In this document: positions 1-8,480 of the stretch, piece by piece
Numbering within the stretch: position 1 is the first letter of the stretch
Layout: every line of letters begins with the position of its first letter
Source of the DNA: Halobacillus faecis
GTDB taxonomy: Bacteria > Bacillota > Bacilli > Bacillales > Halobacillaceae
Direction of reading: 5' to 3'
Assembly: GCF_007991335.1 (NCBI RefSeq)
Contig: NZ_BJYD01000006.1
Location: forward strand, 1 to 64,000
Length of the DNA: 64,000 nucleotides
The notes under the pieces: model-generated
What the model was told of the DNA's origin: nothing
The model's input: the letters and a program-made list of their open reading frames with translations, nothing else
Databases searched by the model: none
Program-made: the position numbers and the translations under genes

Positions 1-93
1 CTTCTTGCGCGCGTTCCTTTCTTCTTGCGCGCGTTCCTTTCTTCTTGCGCGCGTTCCTTTCTTCTTGCGCGCGTTCCTTTCTTCTTGCGCGCG
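1..93. repeat. 20-bp perfect tandem array
   Basis: The unit CTTCTTGCGCGCGTTCCTTT is repeated exactly at 1, 21, 41 and 61, followed by a 13-base partial copy that runs into a hairpin at 91-125. The array touches the window edge, so its true copy number is unknown. It is one of five arrays here with a 20 or 21 bp period. Each unit holds the alternating core GCGCGCG. Confidence 0.97.
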
Positions 94-125
94 AAAGGTC
101 ATCCTCAAATCGGATGACCTTTCGC
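91..125. terminator. 14-bp perfect hairpin downstream of the first gene
   Basis: GCGAAAGGTCATCC and its exact complement flank a 7-base loop. It lies just past the stop of the minus-strand gene at 127, so it could end that transcript. On that strand it is followed by CGCGCAAG rather than a T run, so it is not a classical intrinsic terminator. Confidence 0.5.
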
Positions 126-126
126 T

Positions 127-1890
127 TCATTTATTCATTAAAAATCGATAAGAAAGCACTAAACCCGCCACGTAAAAGAAAAGAGCGATGTACGCAGGCA
201 GCAAGTGGATGAATGTCGTATAACCGATCATGACGTGTACAAAAATTCCTGCAGCAAAAGCGGGAATTCCTCCGATTAGGAACATCCACCAGAACCACCT
301 TTTTCCTTGGTGGTACCCCCACAAAGCGCTCATCAGGACGAGAGAGCCGACACTAAAGAGTGCGCTTCCGAATCCGGCGCGGTCGTGAGCGATGACGGGG
401 ATCAATCGTTCATTGAAGTTCTGAATCAGTTCAGGCGGCATGCATAAGTATTGGACATCTGTCGGAATAAAGACCTCGGTCATGCCAATATAGGAAATGA
501 TCATGCCTCCAAGTATAAACGAGAATCCCAGAACGACAAAGCAAAATTGCCCATAGACACCAAGCAGCCACGTACGATCATTTTTTCGATTCTTCGATGT
601 TGGATTTTCAGACAGACCTCGGGACTTCATCCAACCCGTCACATATAAGGGCAGGAGGATGATCCAGAATAACAGGTGCAGCCAGTCAAAATAACCATAA
701 CCGATAAAAAAGAGAATACCTAGAAAACCTGCGATCGCAGCAAAATCAATCGCCTGCTTCCCCCACTTTTCTCCCTTGGAAACAGAAAATCGAGCCAGCC
801 ACATGTAAAGCAGCCCACCGGAAATCATCGTGCCGGCGAGCGTCATCCGGTCGTGGGCCATAAACCAGAGGATCCGTTCATTGAACAAAAGCAATTCCTG
901 TCTCGATATCCCTAGAAATGCTTCATCATAAGGAAGGATGACGGAGGTCAAACTGAACACCAAGGCAAGGAGTCCCCCTAGAAAAACGGCCAGTCCAAAC
1001 AGGAAGTACCACATCCAGCCGGTTTCTCTTTCACATGCTTCTAATTTTTCATCCAGCAGCGCTTCATGAATTCGCTTAGGTAATCCAGGACCAGCTTCAA
1101 CATATTCGGCAGAAAGAAACACCATGCTTGCTCCTGCGGATAGGAGGTCGAGCGCATCTGCGGGCTCCTCCACCCCTCCGACCGTGATCACATCATAGCC
1201 CTTGAGCTTTTCCAATGCATCCTTGTGCGTTTCTATTGTCCCCTCCCTACTGGATTCTTCTAAGATGACCCCTTCCACTCCTTCAAGTCTACGAACTTCA
1301 GAAACGTCTCCACTGGGCACTCTTAAAAATACAGGTTTCCATTTTGAAAGGATATCGATAAGTTCCGGCTTCCACTCATGATCCGGGACACTGAATATCC
1401 CGTGAAAAGGCTGTAGTGCTTTTGCCATTTTCATGATTTCCTCTTGGGACCCACGCAAGTGAAAGAGAAAGGGAATCTCTGCATCCAGCGTTTCAAGACG
1501 TCGGACCGTTTCTTCCAGACCGATCGCCTCCCCGTGATCAGGAAGCAGCAGCCGCCCTTCTTTTCTTATGGGGTCGTCCCCCTTCTCTGGTTCCAGGGTC
1601 ACCGGTCCAATTTCAATCATGCTGAATCCTAGATTACGGAAGGCTTTCGTACCTGATAATCGTGGATCGATCTTTCCTGATAGCCCCACAGGTCCAGGGA
1701 TCAGCTCCCGTCCTAATGAAGTTGCGGGTCGTTCAGAGATCTCCTCTCTCCCTAGGAAATGAATGATATGCCCGCCTCCTGGAAGAGAGGCAATCCGGTT
1801 CATATTTTTATGTAAAAATTCCCTGGAAGTCACAGGGGAAAGTTTTGATAGCCAAGGTTTGAACAACACATGATAAGACCAATCCGGCAT
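127..1890 (-). CDS. Degenerate dihydroorotate-dehydrogenase-like domain fused to a multi-pass membrane domain
   Basis: 587 aa. Residues about 1-290 resemble class 2 dihydroorotate dehydrogenase. GPVGLSGKIDP stands where the family has NPVGLAAGFDKNG. Also present are IEIGPVTLEPEKGDDP and a C-terminal FMN-phosphate-type stretch, ITVGGVEEPADALDLLSAGA. The lysine and asparagines expected around the active site are missing, so orotate chemistry looks lost while a flavin- or phosphate-binding barrel may remain. From about residue 295 there are roughly eight membrane segments in two halves, each with a matching FNERxxxxxAHDR motif (FNERILWFMAHDR and FNERLIPVIAHDR), which implies internal duplication. 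The start has AAAAGGAAG upstream. No partner gene suggests a role. Membrane location is inferred from hydrophobicity. Function unknown. Confidence 0.8.
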   Translation of the reverse strand: MPDWSYHVLFKPWLSKLSPVTSREFLHKNMNRIASLPGGGHIIHFLGREEISERPATSLGRELIPGPVGLSGKIDPRLSGTKAFRNLGFSMIEIGPVTLEPEKGDDPIRKEGRLLLPDHGEAIGLEETVRRLETLDAEIPFLFHLRGSQEEIMKMAKALQPFHGIFSVPDHEWKPELIDILSKWKPVFLRVPSGDVSEVRRLEGVEGVILEESSREGTIETHKDALEKLKGYDVITVGGVEEPADALDLLSAGASMVFLSAEYVEAGPGLPKRIHEALLDEKLEACERETGWMWYFLFGLAVFLGGLLALVFSLTSVILPYDEAFLGISRQELLLFNERILWFMAHDRMTLAGTMISGGLLYMWLARFSVSKGEKWGKQAIDFAAIAGFLGILFFIGYGYFDWLHLLFWIILLPLYVTGWMKSRGLSENPTSKNRKNDRTWLLGVYGQFCFVVLGFSFILGGMIISYIGMTEVFIPTDVQYLCMPPELIQNFNERLIPVIAHDRAGFGSALFSVGSLVLMSALWGYHQGKRWFWWMFLIGGIPAFAAGIFVHVMIGYTTFIHLLPAYIALFFYVAGLVLSYRFLMNK

Positions 1891-1930
1891 AAAATCTTCC
1901 TTTTCAATAAGAATGCTTCTGTTTCATAAG

Positions 1931-1960
1931 AAAAGAGGCGCCGGAAGCGGCACCTCTTTT
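1931..1960 (-). terminator. Intrinsic terminator of rsgA
   Basis: Stem AAAAGAGGCGCC pairs with GGCACCTCTTTT with one wobble, directly after the rsgA stop. It is T-rich in the minus direction. Confidence 0.75.
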
Positions 1961-1962
1961 TT

Positions 1963-2988
1963 CTACTTGATCGCGTTCGGTCCGTGCAGCATCCGGTTTG
2001 TGCGATGCGTTCCGTACCGATCCTTCAACTCGAGCCGCTTCAACTCCCGTTTCAACTTGTTGTAGCTTTTCAGACGTGCAGCATCGAGTTCTCCTTCATC
2101 GATGGCCTGCTGGACCGCACATCCCGGCTCTCGTTCATGCTTGCAGTCTCTGAACTTACAAGATGCGCTCAAACGGTCGATATCAGAGAACGTCTGGCCG
2201 ACCCCTTCTTCATCGCCACCCCATAGCTGCAATTCACGCATGCCGGGTGTATCAATGATGTAGGTTCCGTTCGGCAGTTCGAACAGCTCTCTATGTGTCG
2301 TCGTATGCCGTCCGCGCTGGTCCTCTTCACGGACGCCCTGGGTGGCTTGTTTCTCCATACCGAGCAGATAGTTGATGAGTGTCGACTTGCCGACACCAGA
2401 AGAACCGACAAGTGAAATCGTATCGCCCACTCGCAATTCAGTGACCAGTTCTTTCATTCCTGTGCCTGTCAAACTATCGACGGCATAGACCGGAACGCCA
2501 GGAGCCACACTTTCGACTTTAGCGATGTGATCAGGAACCGTATCGCACAAGTCCCTTTTCGTTAAAACGATGACAGGGCTTGCGCCGCTCTCATAAATTT
2601 GCTGGACATACCGCTCAATTCTTCTCAAGTTGAATTCCTGAGTCAAGGCCGTGACGATAAAAACCGTACCGACGTTCGCTGCAATGATTTGCTCCTGATG
2701 ACTTCCGCCCGCCTTTTTCCTCGACAAGACTGTCTGACGACCCAGGACGCGGTGAATTTTCGCACGTGCGCCTGCATCATAAGGTTCAAATACAACCCAA
2801 TCCCCGACAGCCGGGTAATCTTTGTCTACCTCGACGGTATGGTGAAACCTTCCGGATACTTCTCCGTTTCGCTCCTGCTCATCATCCACGACCGTGTACA
2901 AGCCATGAGTCAGGCGGGTGACTCTACCGATGTGGTCCCCTTCGTTCATTTGTGCTTTAAAAAATTCTGTAAAATCATTCCGTTTCAT
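1963..2988 (-). CDS. rsgA: Ribosome small-subunit-dependent GTPase RsgA
   Basis: 341 aa. This is a circularly permuted GTPase that acts in late maturation of the 30S ribosomal subunit in the cytoplasm. An N-terminal OB-fold-like region precedes a G domain with motifs in permuted order: TKRD (G4) comes before GSSGVGKST (G1), then DTPGM (G3). The C-terminal zinc knuckle is CKFRDCKHEREPGC. At 341 aa it is nearer the longer E. coli-type protein than the roughly 298-aa B. subtilis RsgA, so it may be a second paralogue; the genome would have to be searched for another copy. The SD AGGAGG sits 6 bases before the ATG. A short leader ORF and a hairpin lie just upstream. Confidence 0.93.
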   Translation of the reverse strand: MKRNDFTEFFKAQMNEGDHIGRVTRLTHGLYTVVDDEQERNGEVSGRFHHTVEVDKDYPAVGDWVVFEPYDAGARAKIHRVLGRQTVLSRKKAGGSHQEQIIAANVGTVFIVTALTQEFNLRRIERYVQQIYESGASPVIVLTKRDLCDTVPDHIAKVESVAPGVPVYAVDSLTGTGMKELVTELRVGDTISLVGSSGVGKSTLINYLLGMEKQATQGVREEDQRGRHTTTHRELFELPNGTYIIDTPGMRELQLWGGDEEGVGQTFSDIDRLSASCKFRDCKHEREPGCAVQQAIDEGELDAARLKSYNKLKRELKRLELKDRYGTHRTNRMLHGPNAIK

Positions 2989-3006
2989 TCAATTCCTCCT
3001 GAAATT

Positions 3007-3032
3007 TTGGAGGACGTTACGAGTGATGTCCT
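3007..3032 (-). promoter_or_regulatory. Hairpin between a leader ORF and rsgA
   Basis: On the minus strand GGAGGAC and GTCCTCC pair around a loop that holds the TAA stop of the preceding short ORF. The rsgA SD follows about 10 bases later. Such an arrangement could couple leader translation to rsgA initiation; this is inference. Confidence 0.45.
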
Positions 3033-3079
3033 CCGTGATTTGATTGATTTGTATTGGATAGAATAGTTACGTTTGCCAT
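3017..3079 (-). CDS. Candidate 20-aa leader peptide upstream of rsgA
   Basis: The ORF starts MANVTILSNTN and ends HGGHHS. It has its own SD (AGGAG, 9 bases before the ATG). An extended -10 promoter (TGATATAAT, hexamer at 3112-3117) would start transcription about 25 bases upstream. Its stop codon is in the loop of the hairpin before rsgA. I recognise no family. It could be a real peptide, a translational coupler, or chance. Confidence 0.4.
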   Translation of the reverse strand: MANVTILSNTNQSNHGGHHS

Positions 3080-3111
3080 AAAACATCACTCCTAACTTTT
3101 TAGTTGGTTCT

Positions 3112-3119
3112 ATTATATC
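3112..3119 (-). promoter_or_regulatory. Extended -10 promoter for the leader ORF and rsgA
   Basis: On the minus strand TGATATAAT fits the TGnTATAAT extended -10 class. No good -35 is visible at 17 bases. The predicted start is near 3105, ahead of the leader ORF. Confidence 0.5.
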
Positions 3120-3143
3120 AGAATTTTTGGTCAGTGGTTCTAT

Positions 3144-3923
3144 TTATCCCCTGGAAACTGCTTTTTTTGCAGAAACGGCTGCGAACGTGATGGTGATGGT
3201 ACATACGATAAGGATGGCAAAAACCCCCTGCATCAAATCCCAAAACACCCAGCCATCAATAAGAGCTGTACGCATACTTTCAAAAATGTAGGTCGTCGGG
3301 TTGATCGTCGCTGCGATTTTCAGCCACTGGGCTTCAATCAGATCATACGGGACGAACGTGGTACTTAGAAAAATGAGCGGGAAAAAGATGAATGTTCCCG
3401 CTTGTGCGGCCTGGGCGTTTCCTGTACGGAGTGCGACTCCAGCAGAATATCCGGCAAACGCAAGCCCCCAGCCAACGGCAATCAGCAACACAAACAGAAT
3501 GCCACCAAAACCGGTGACCACTTCAAGCCCAAGCAAAAAAGCGATGCCTATGATGAGCAGCGTTTGGACGACAAGTTGAAGCATTCCTGCAATGATCGGC
3601 CCGAGGACGATCGCCAGTCTTGAAGCAGGTGTCAGGAGCAACCGTGAGAAAAAACCGTTTTCGATGTCTTTCACAATGCTCTGTCCGGCACCCCCGGCTC
3701 CACCAATGGCGGCAGAGACGATGGAGACAGGCAGAATGAACGCTAAATAGTTCGCACCTTCAAATGTCGGCAGTTGGGAGATCCCGCTCAAACCGCCTTC
3801 ATAAACAAGGAGGAAAAAAGCCGATATGATCAAGTTAGGGATGAAAGAAAATGGATTACGCAACGTCGTTTTGATGTTTCTTACCGTCATGAGCCACGTA
3901 TCTTTCCATAAATTATTCCCCAT
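3144..3923 (-). CDS. ABC-2 type exporter, permease subunit
   Basis: 259 aa with about six membrane helices and the layout of ABC-2 (DrrB-like) permeases. An amphipathic N-terminus precedes the first helix, and a central GGAGGAGQSIVKDIENGFFSR stretch is typical of this family. It overlaps the upstream ATPase gene by 11 bases, so the two are translationally coupled and probably form one exporter, ATPase first. The substrate (drug, lipid or peptide) cannot be told from sequence. SD GGGAG lies 8 bases before the ATG. Confidence 0.88.
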   Translation of the reverse strand: MGNNLWKDTWLMTVRNIKTTLRNPFSFIPNLIISAFFLLVYEGGLSGISQLPTFEGANYLAFILPVSIVSAAIGGAGGAGQSIVKDIENGFFSRLLLTPASRLAIVLGPIIAGMLQLVVQTLLIIGIAFLLGLEVVTGFGGILFVLLIAVGWGLAFAGYSAGVALRTGNAQAAQAGTFIFFPLIFLSTTFVPYDLIEAQWLKIAATINPTTYIFESMRTALIDGWVFWDLMQGVFAILIVCTITITFAAVSAKKAVSRG

Positions 3924-4881
3924 CTGCTCTCACTCCCTCTTTTTTCTCACTCGTGATTTTCAAGAAAATATCATCTAGGGTTGGAGAGGAGAGTTGGATG
4001 TCCTCTATTTCATAGCCTTCCTGATCAAACAGACGGACAACTTCAAGCAATTGTTTTGTCCCCTCTTCTACATAAATGAGAACCTTATTCTGCCGACTGA
4101 TCACATCAACGTCCGCCATCCGTTCGCGTAAGTACTCCACAGCCTCGGCTTGCTGATTTTCATCTTTTAATGTAAGTGTGATCAAATCATTCCCGATTTG
4201 GGCCTTCAACTCTTTCGGCGTGCCTGTCGCAACAATTTCCCCATCATTGATGATGCTGATGCGGTGAGCAAGCGAATCGGCCTCCTCTAAATACTGGGTT
4301 GTTAGAAAAATGGTGGTGCCCACTTCTTCATTCAGCCGCCGCAGTTCTTCCCAGATGGCCATGCGGTTCGAAGGATCAAGCCCTGTTGTCGGTTCATCGA
4401 GAAAAAGAATCTTCGGTTCATTGACGAGCGTGAGAGCGAGATCAAGACGTCTACGCATCCCGCCCGAATAGTTGCCGATCCTCCGTTCTGCCGCTTCTGT
4501 CAGCTGCACAATCTCCAACAGCTCCTGGGCCCTCTTTTTTCCTTCCTCTTTACGGAATCCGAAAATATTCGCTTGAAGCTCAATCATTTCCCTTCCAGTC
4601 AGGTCAGGATCCACACCTGTTTCCTGTAGCGCTACTCCTATATAACGTCTGACTTTTTCCGGCTCTCGAATGACGTCATGACCAGCCACTTCTGCTTTGC
4701 CGGAAGTGGCATTGATGAGCGTCGTTAAAATTTGGACAGTGGTCGATTTCCCTGCTCCGTTCGGTCCTAAAAACGCGAAGAATTCTCCTTCCTCCACTTC
4801 AAACGAAACATCTTTTACGGCTTGAACGTTTCCTTTTTTGAATGTTTTAGTCAAATGCTCGACAACGATTTTTCCATTCAT
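3913..4881 (-). CDS. ABC exporter ATP-binding protein (DrrA-like)
   Basis: ABC ATPase with Walker A GPNGAGKS near residue 45, Q-loop LQETGVD, signature YSGGMRRRLDLA, Walker B ILFLDEP and a C-terminal regulatory domain of the drug-exporter type. An upstream ATG at 4899 is in frame, but GGAGG stands 7 bases before the ATG at 4881, so I place the start there (322 aa). It energises the permease encoded next, which it overlaps. A regulator is not adjacent, and a dispersed repeat lies upstream. Confidence 0.9.
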   Translation of the reverse strand: MNGKIVVEHLTKTFKKGNVQAVKDVSFEVEEGEFFAFLGPNGAGKSTTVQILTTLINATSGKAEVAGHDVIREPEKVRRYIGVALQETGVDPDLTGREMIELQANIFGFRKEEGKKRAQELLEIVQLTEAAERRIGNYSGGMRRRLDLALTLVNEPKILFLDEPTTGLDPSNRMAIWEELRRLNEEVGTTIFLTTQYLEEADSLAHRISIINDGEIVATGTPKELKAQIGNDLITLTLKDENQQAEAVEYLRERMADVDVISRQNKVLIYVEEGTKQLLEVVRLFDQEGYEIEDIQLSSPTLDDIFLKITSEKKEGVRADGE

Positions 4882-4999
4882 CCCTATCCCTCCAGTCATC
4901 CATCCATATCTCTACTATATACAAAAGTCCCACCATAATCACATTCAGAATAAACAGCTATTAAGTTTGATTGGAACATAAGATTGAAACTCCCAAACC

Positions 5000-5334
5000 T
5001 AAGTACTTAAACTCTGAAAACTTGATCCAGAGCGTTTTATGCTTTGAACAATCGGGATAGCGGAAGACAATCCAACTTGGGAAGGGGTTCGTATCTTACA
5101 TAAATCGAATGGGATGGTTGGGAAGCTGCGAGACTCCAGTGGGAGAAGGAGATAGGCAAGATCCCGCAGGAAGGAGTCCGAGGAACCTCGGCGCACCCCC
5201 ACAGGAAAGTGTTCCAATGCGGAATTGCCCCAGTAAACACTGGGCGATGAAGCTGGACGAGTAGCTTCCAAGCCACCCCTAACGCCCAATCTAGGTAACG
5301 AACCCCGAGAACATCTCAAAACTGAGTCTTCAAG
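5000..5334. repeat. Dispersed palindromic repeat, copy A
   Basis: About 335 bp aligning with copy D at 47514-47799, for example TGGTTGGGAAGCTGCGAGAC, GATCCCGCAGG and GTTCGTATC/GTTCGTTTC. It ends CAAAACTGAGTCTTCAAG, matching the terminal repeat of copies B and C. Compared with D it carries about 50 extra bases near 5210-5265. It fills most of the gap 4882-5534 between the exporter and the next gene. Apparent ORFs inside it are not credible genes. Confidence 0.85.
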
Positions 5335-5458
5335 AAAAGGGGAGCTCTAATAAAAGATTAATATAAATGAAGGGTTTTAGGTTTGAAACTGGTTCAAGCG
5401 GGGAATCTTTATTTTTACGTCACTACGGAAAACCGCCAAAACTAGACGGTTTTCACGG

Positions 5459-5488
5459 TTGAAACAGGATTTCAAAACGTGATAGAAT
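5459..5488 (+). promoter_or_regulatory. Sigma-A promoter
   Basis: TTGAAA at 5459-5464, an 18-base spacer, and TAGAAT at 5483-5488, about 47 bases before the start codon of the small membrane protein at 5535. Confidence 0.65.
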
Positions 5489-5534
5489 CTCTAATAATAA
5501 GAATTTTCAGAATAAGTTCGAGGAGGTGAATACC

Positions 5535-5783
5535 ATGGAGCTCACTCAATTGTATCCTTGGTTGATGCCGGCCCTTTTGATCATTAGTATCGGTACGTTG
5601 TTCGGTTCATACTTAACGTTTAGAGCAGAAAAATACATGATGTTGATGGCGATTGGTATGGTACAAACGCTGATTAGTACGATGCTTGCAGCAAGCGTCG
5701 GACCGCTTTTGTTCGGGATTGGGTTGACACAGTTCTACGTAGGAATTGTCAACATGAAAAAGGTGAAAGGCTATGAGACATGA
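5535..5783 (+). CDS. Small two- or three-helix membrane protein
   Basis: 82 aa starting MELTQLYPWL. Three hydrophobic segments cover nearly the whole chain (about 8-27, 34-52 and 54-70), followed by a short basic tail, MKKVKGYET. AGGAGG sits 8 bases before this ATG; an in-frame GTG at 5526 overlaps the SD and is unlikely. A good sigma-A promoter precedes it. I recognise no named family. It converges with the gene ending at 5796. Confidence 0.75.
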   Translation: MELTQLYPWLMPALLIISIGTLFGSYLTFRAEKYMMLMAIGMVQTLISTMLAASVGPLLFGIGLTQFYVGIVNMKKVKGYET

Positions 5784-5795
5784 GAAATCATCGTC

Positions 5796-6143
5796 TTATA
5801 GTTCTTTCACCTTTTTTTCTATATAGATACATAAATCTCCAAGCGTCGGAAAATGAGATAACTCTCGACCTCTTGGTAGCTCCTGATGGGTGTTCGGTGG
5901 GAGCTCCCAATGTTGAATGAGGGCCGCGAACGCTTCCATAAATGGATCACGGTCATTTTTAAAAATGGGGGCAAGTTCGATATTTGTGGTCAAGTTTTCC
6001 AGTGGATGTTTATTCCTTTCATCGCTGTACAAATGCACATAATAGACCACGCTCTGATAAATGGCGACCGTTGTTCTTGGGTCCTGGGCCTTTTTCTTTT
6101 CTTTCTTTGACTGAAAAGCTCTGAAACTGTAGATTTCTCCCAT
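5796..6143 (-). CDS. Hypothetical soluble protein
   Basis: 115 aa, charged and without signal peptide or membrane segment. It starts MGEIYSFRAFQSKKEKKKAQ and carries an aromatic stretch YQSVVYYVHLY near residue 30. The SD AAGGAGG is 7 bases before the ATG, so it is very likely translated. No family recognised. It stands alone between a convergent small membrane gene and a divergent lipoprotein operon. Confidence 0.75.
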   Translation of the reverse strand: MGEIYSFRAFQSKKEKKKAQDPRTTVAIYQSVVYYVHLYSDERNKHPLENLTTNIELAPIFKNDRDPFMEAFAALIQHWELPPNTHQELPRGRELSHFPTLGDLCIYIEKKVKEL

Positions 6144-6302
6144 CCCCCCACCTCCTTGTTTCTCTATGAAGATATATTTCTTTTTTTCATTTCCTTAATC
6201 CTTCATGATTGCAGATAATTTTTGTAAAAGTTTCACCCTCATGAATTCCTGCCTGTTGTGGTATCCTGTAGAAAAGAACTTTTTTAAGTGAGGGAATAGT
6301 TT

Positions 6303-6980
6303 ATGATGATGAAAAACGCGGGGTGGATCGGCTTGTTCCTCCTTTTGTTGGTCGGATGCAGCTCTAATGCAGATGCAGAGGACACGTTAAATATAAATCC
6401 ACTTGAAGGAGAAGATGACCTCACAGAGGAGGAGACAGCTGAAGGGAATGGAAATAAAATGCAGCTCACCCTCGATGGAGTTTCTTACCCGTTTACAACC
6501 AAAGATTACCCGATTTTATCCCAATATGTACATAATTTTGATCAGCCTGAACAATACCTGCGCAAGCTTCCTTTTTCTAAAATTAGAGAAGATCAGTATT
6601 TGGTGGAGTTTGCCTGTCATGAGGAGCGCTGCTCACATTTGATGATTGATTTTGAACAAAAGCACTCGTTTCTAATGAGTGATTTGAGCCAACTGGTTTC
6701 AAGCCACGTTTCTCCTGATCAGCAGTATGTGGCGTTCCTTTTTGAACGTACGCATGAAGAAATGGCGGTCCACCAGTTGGTCGTCATGGACCTGGGTACG
6801 CTCGAACCGATTGAACTGGAACCCGGAGAAGACCACCTCCTCCCAAAACCAAATCAGTATCAATACGCGATCCATTCTGTTACTTTTATGGATGAAGAAC
6901 GTTTACAAATCACAAGTGACGATCCAACGGCAGACCCCGATACGAAGGACCCGGTTCGGACGCAATGGATCTACCAATAG
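6303..6980 (+). CDS. Putative lipoprotein
   Basis: 225 aa. The N-terminus is a lipoprotein signal: basic start, hydrophobic run GLFLLLLVGC, lipobox LVGC with the lipidated cysteine near residue 19, then an acidic low-complexity linker typical of a tether to the outer membrane face. The mature domain has no motif I know. GAGGG lies 8 bases before the ATG. The gene is 12 bases from nfrA and probably the first of a three-gene operon with nfrA and the sirtuin, though no functional link is obvious. Confidence 0.82.
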   Translation: MMMKNAGWIGLFLLLLVGCSSNADAEDTLNINPLEGEDDLTEEETAEGNGNKMQLTLDGVSYPFTTKDYPILSQYVHNFDQPEQYLRKLPFSKIREDQYLVEFACHEERCSHLMIDFEQKHSFLMSDLSQLVSSHVSPDQQYVAFLFERTHEEMAVHQLVVMDLGTLEPIELEPGEDHLLPKPNQYQYAIHSVTFMDEERLQITSDDPTADPDTKDPVRTQWIYQ

Positions 6981-6992
6981 GAGGACAGAATC

Positions 6993-7733
6993 ATGAATGA
7001 AACGCTTGAAACGATTTTGAACCACCGTTCAATACGAAAATTCAAAGATACACCTGTGACAGACGAGCAGTTGAATACGATTTTGTCTGCGGCGCAGCAG
7101 GCGTCCACATCGAGCTACATGATGGCTTACACGATCATTGGCGTGACAGATGAAAAGAAAAAAGCACAACTGGCGGAAATCACCGGTCAGGGATACGTGA
7201 AAGATAACGGTCATTTGATGATTTTCTGTGCCGATCTTTACCGTCATACCCTTCACGCCTCTTCAGAGCAGTACGAGGAGATGCTTTCCAATCTTGAAAA
7301 CAGTGAACATTTTCTCGTTTCTGCGATTGACGCAGCCCTTGCTGCCCAGAATGCGGCGGTTGCTGCAGAATCGATGGGGCTTGGCATCTGTTATATCGGA
7401 AGTATTCGGAACCAGCTTGATAAAGTGGATGAGATCCTGGAACTTCCGAAACATGTGCTTCCACTGTTCGGCATGGTCCTCGGGGAACCCGCTCACCAGC
7501 CTGACAAGAAACCGCGTCTCCCGAAAGAAGCCATCTATTTTGAAAATGAATACAAACGCGACCATAAAGATGAGCTCGGTGCTTTTGATGAAACGATCGC
7601 CGCCTATTATCAGTCCCGTCAAACGAATACGAGAAATGACTCCTGGACTGACCAAATGCTGCGCCGCTTCACTAAGCCAATGCGGATGGACGTCACCAGT
7701 ATCGTGAAAAAGAAAGGCTTCAACAAGCAGTAA
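6993..7733 (+). CDS. nfrA: FMN-dependent NADPH oxidoreductase NfrA
   Basis: 246 aa, nitroreductase fold of the NfsA/FRP group. It opens NETLETILNHRSIRKF, the FMN-binding start of the family, and has the conserved AESMGLGICYIGSIRN stretch. It closely resembles B. subtilis NfrA (about 249 aa), including the end KGFNK. The family transfers electrons from NADPH to FMN, nitro compounds and quinones in the cytoplasm, and is induced by heat or disulfide stress in B. subtilis. AGGAGG is 8 bases before the ATG. The next gene follows at 15 bases, so they are likely cotranscribed. Confidence 0.92.
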   Translation: MNETLETILNHRSIRKFKDTPVTDEQLNTILSAAQQASTSSYMMAYTIIGVTDEKKKAQLAEITGQGYVKDNGHLMIFCADLYRHTLHASSEQYEEMLSNLENSEHFLVSAIDAALAAQNAAVAAESMGLGICYIGSIRNQLDKVDEILELPKHVLPLFGMVLGEPAHQPDKKPRLPKEAIYFENEYKRDHKDELGAFDETIAAYYQSRQTNTRNDSWTDQMLRRFTKPMRMDVTSIVKKKGFNKQ

Positions 7734-7748
7734 GAGGAGTTGCCACCT

Positions 7749-8474
7749 ATGTATGAAACGATTGCTCTTAACATAAAGAGTGCAGAACGGATCGCTGTCC
7801 TGACGGGTGCTGGGGTGTCGACAGCAAGCGGAATTCCTGATTTCCGCTCAAGCGAAGGGTTATGGACGGAAGATCATGATCGCGAGTACTATATGTCGAC
7901 CGATTACTTTTTCCATGACCCCGTGGACTTCTGGAAAAAATATAAGGCGATCTTCCGGATGAAGCTGTTGAAAAACTACCGGCCGAACCTTGTCCATCAA
8001 TTTATTAAAGAATTGGAAACCGAAGACCGGGAAGTCTCGATCATCACGCAGAACGTGGACGGACTTCACAGCCTTGCCGGGAGTTCGCGTGTCCTTGAAT
8101 ATCACGGAACGTTGAACCGATCGAGCTGTCCGGACTGCGGCAGATCTTACTCGTTGGATGATGTCATGAAAGTCGCTGTACCGGTTTGTGAGGATTGCGG
8201 AGCGGTGTTGAAGCCGGATGTTCTGTTGTTTGGTGACCTGATCACCGCTCATGATAAGGCTGAATCGATCATTGAAAAAGCTGACCTTTTGCTCGTCATG
8301 GGCACGTCGCTTTTCGTGACTCCTTTCAACCTGCTTCCTTCCCTTGCTTATGAACAGGAAAACACGACGACGATTCTCATCAACAATGAACCGACAGATA
8401 AGGACCGTCTTTTTGACTATGTCCTACACGAAGACCTGTCAGCAGCGATCACGAAAATAAAAGAAAACATGTAA
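7749..8474 (+). CDS. NAD-dependent protein deacylase, Sir2 family
   Basis: 241 aa from the ATG at 7749, 10 bases after AGAGGAG; an in-frame TTG at 7740 is too close to the SD. It shows the sirtuin motifs GAGVSTASGIPDFRS, TQNVDGLH (with the YHG catalytic histidine soon after) and a four-cysteine zinc site, CPDC and CEDC. GTSLFV marks the NAD fold. It removes acyl groups from lysines using NAD+. It closes the operon with nfrA and a lipoprotein gene and is followed by a strong terminator. Confidence 0.92.
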   Translation: MYETIALNIKSAERIAVLTGAGVSTASGIPDFRSSEGLWTEDHDREYYMSTDYFFHDPVDFWKKYKAIFRMKLLKNYRPNLVHQFIKELETEDREVSIITQNVDGLHSLAGSSRVLEYHGTLNRSSCPDCGRSYSLDDVMKVAVPVCEDCGAVLKPDVLLFGDLITAHDKAESIIEKADLLLVMGTSLFVTPFNLLPSLAYEQENTTTILINNEPTDKDRLFDYVLHEDLSAAITKIKENM

Positions 8475-8480
8475 AAAAAC

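Noticed and set aside
4999-5319. Open frames of 80-106 codons on the minus strand
   Set aside because: They lie wholly inside dispersed repeat copy A; frames of the same kind recur in copy D, and none has an SD.
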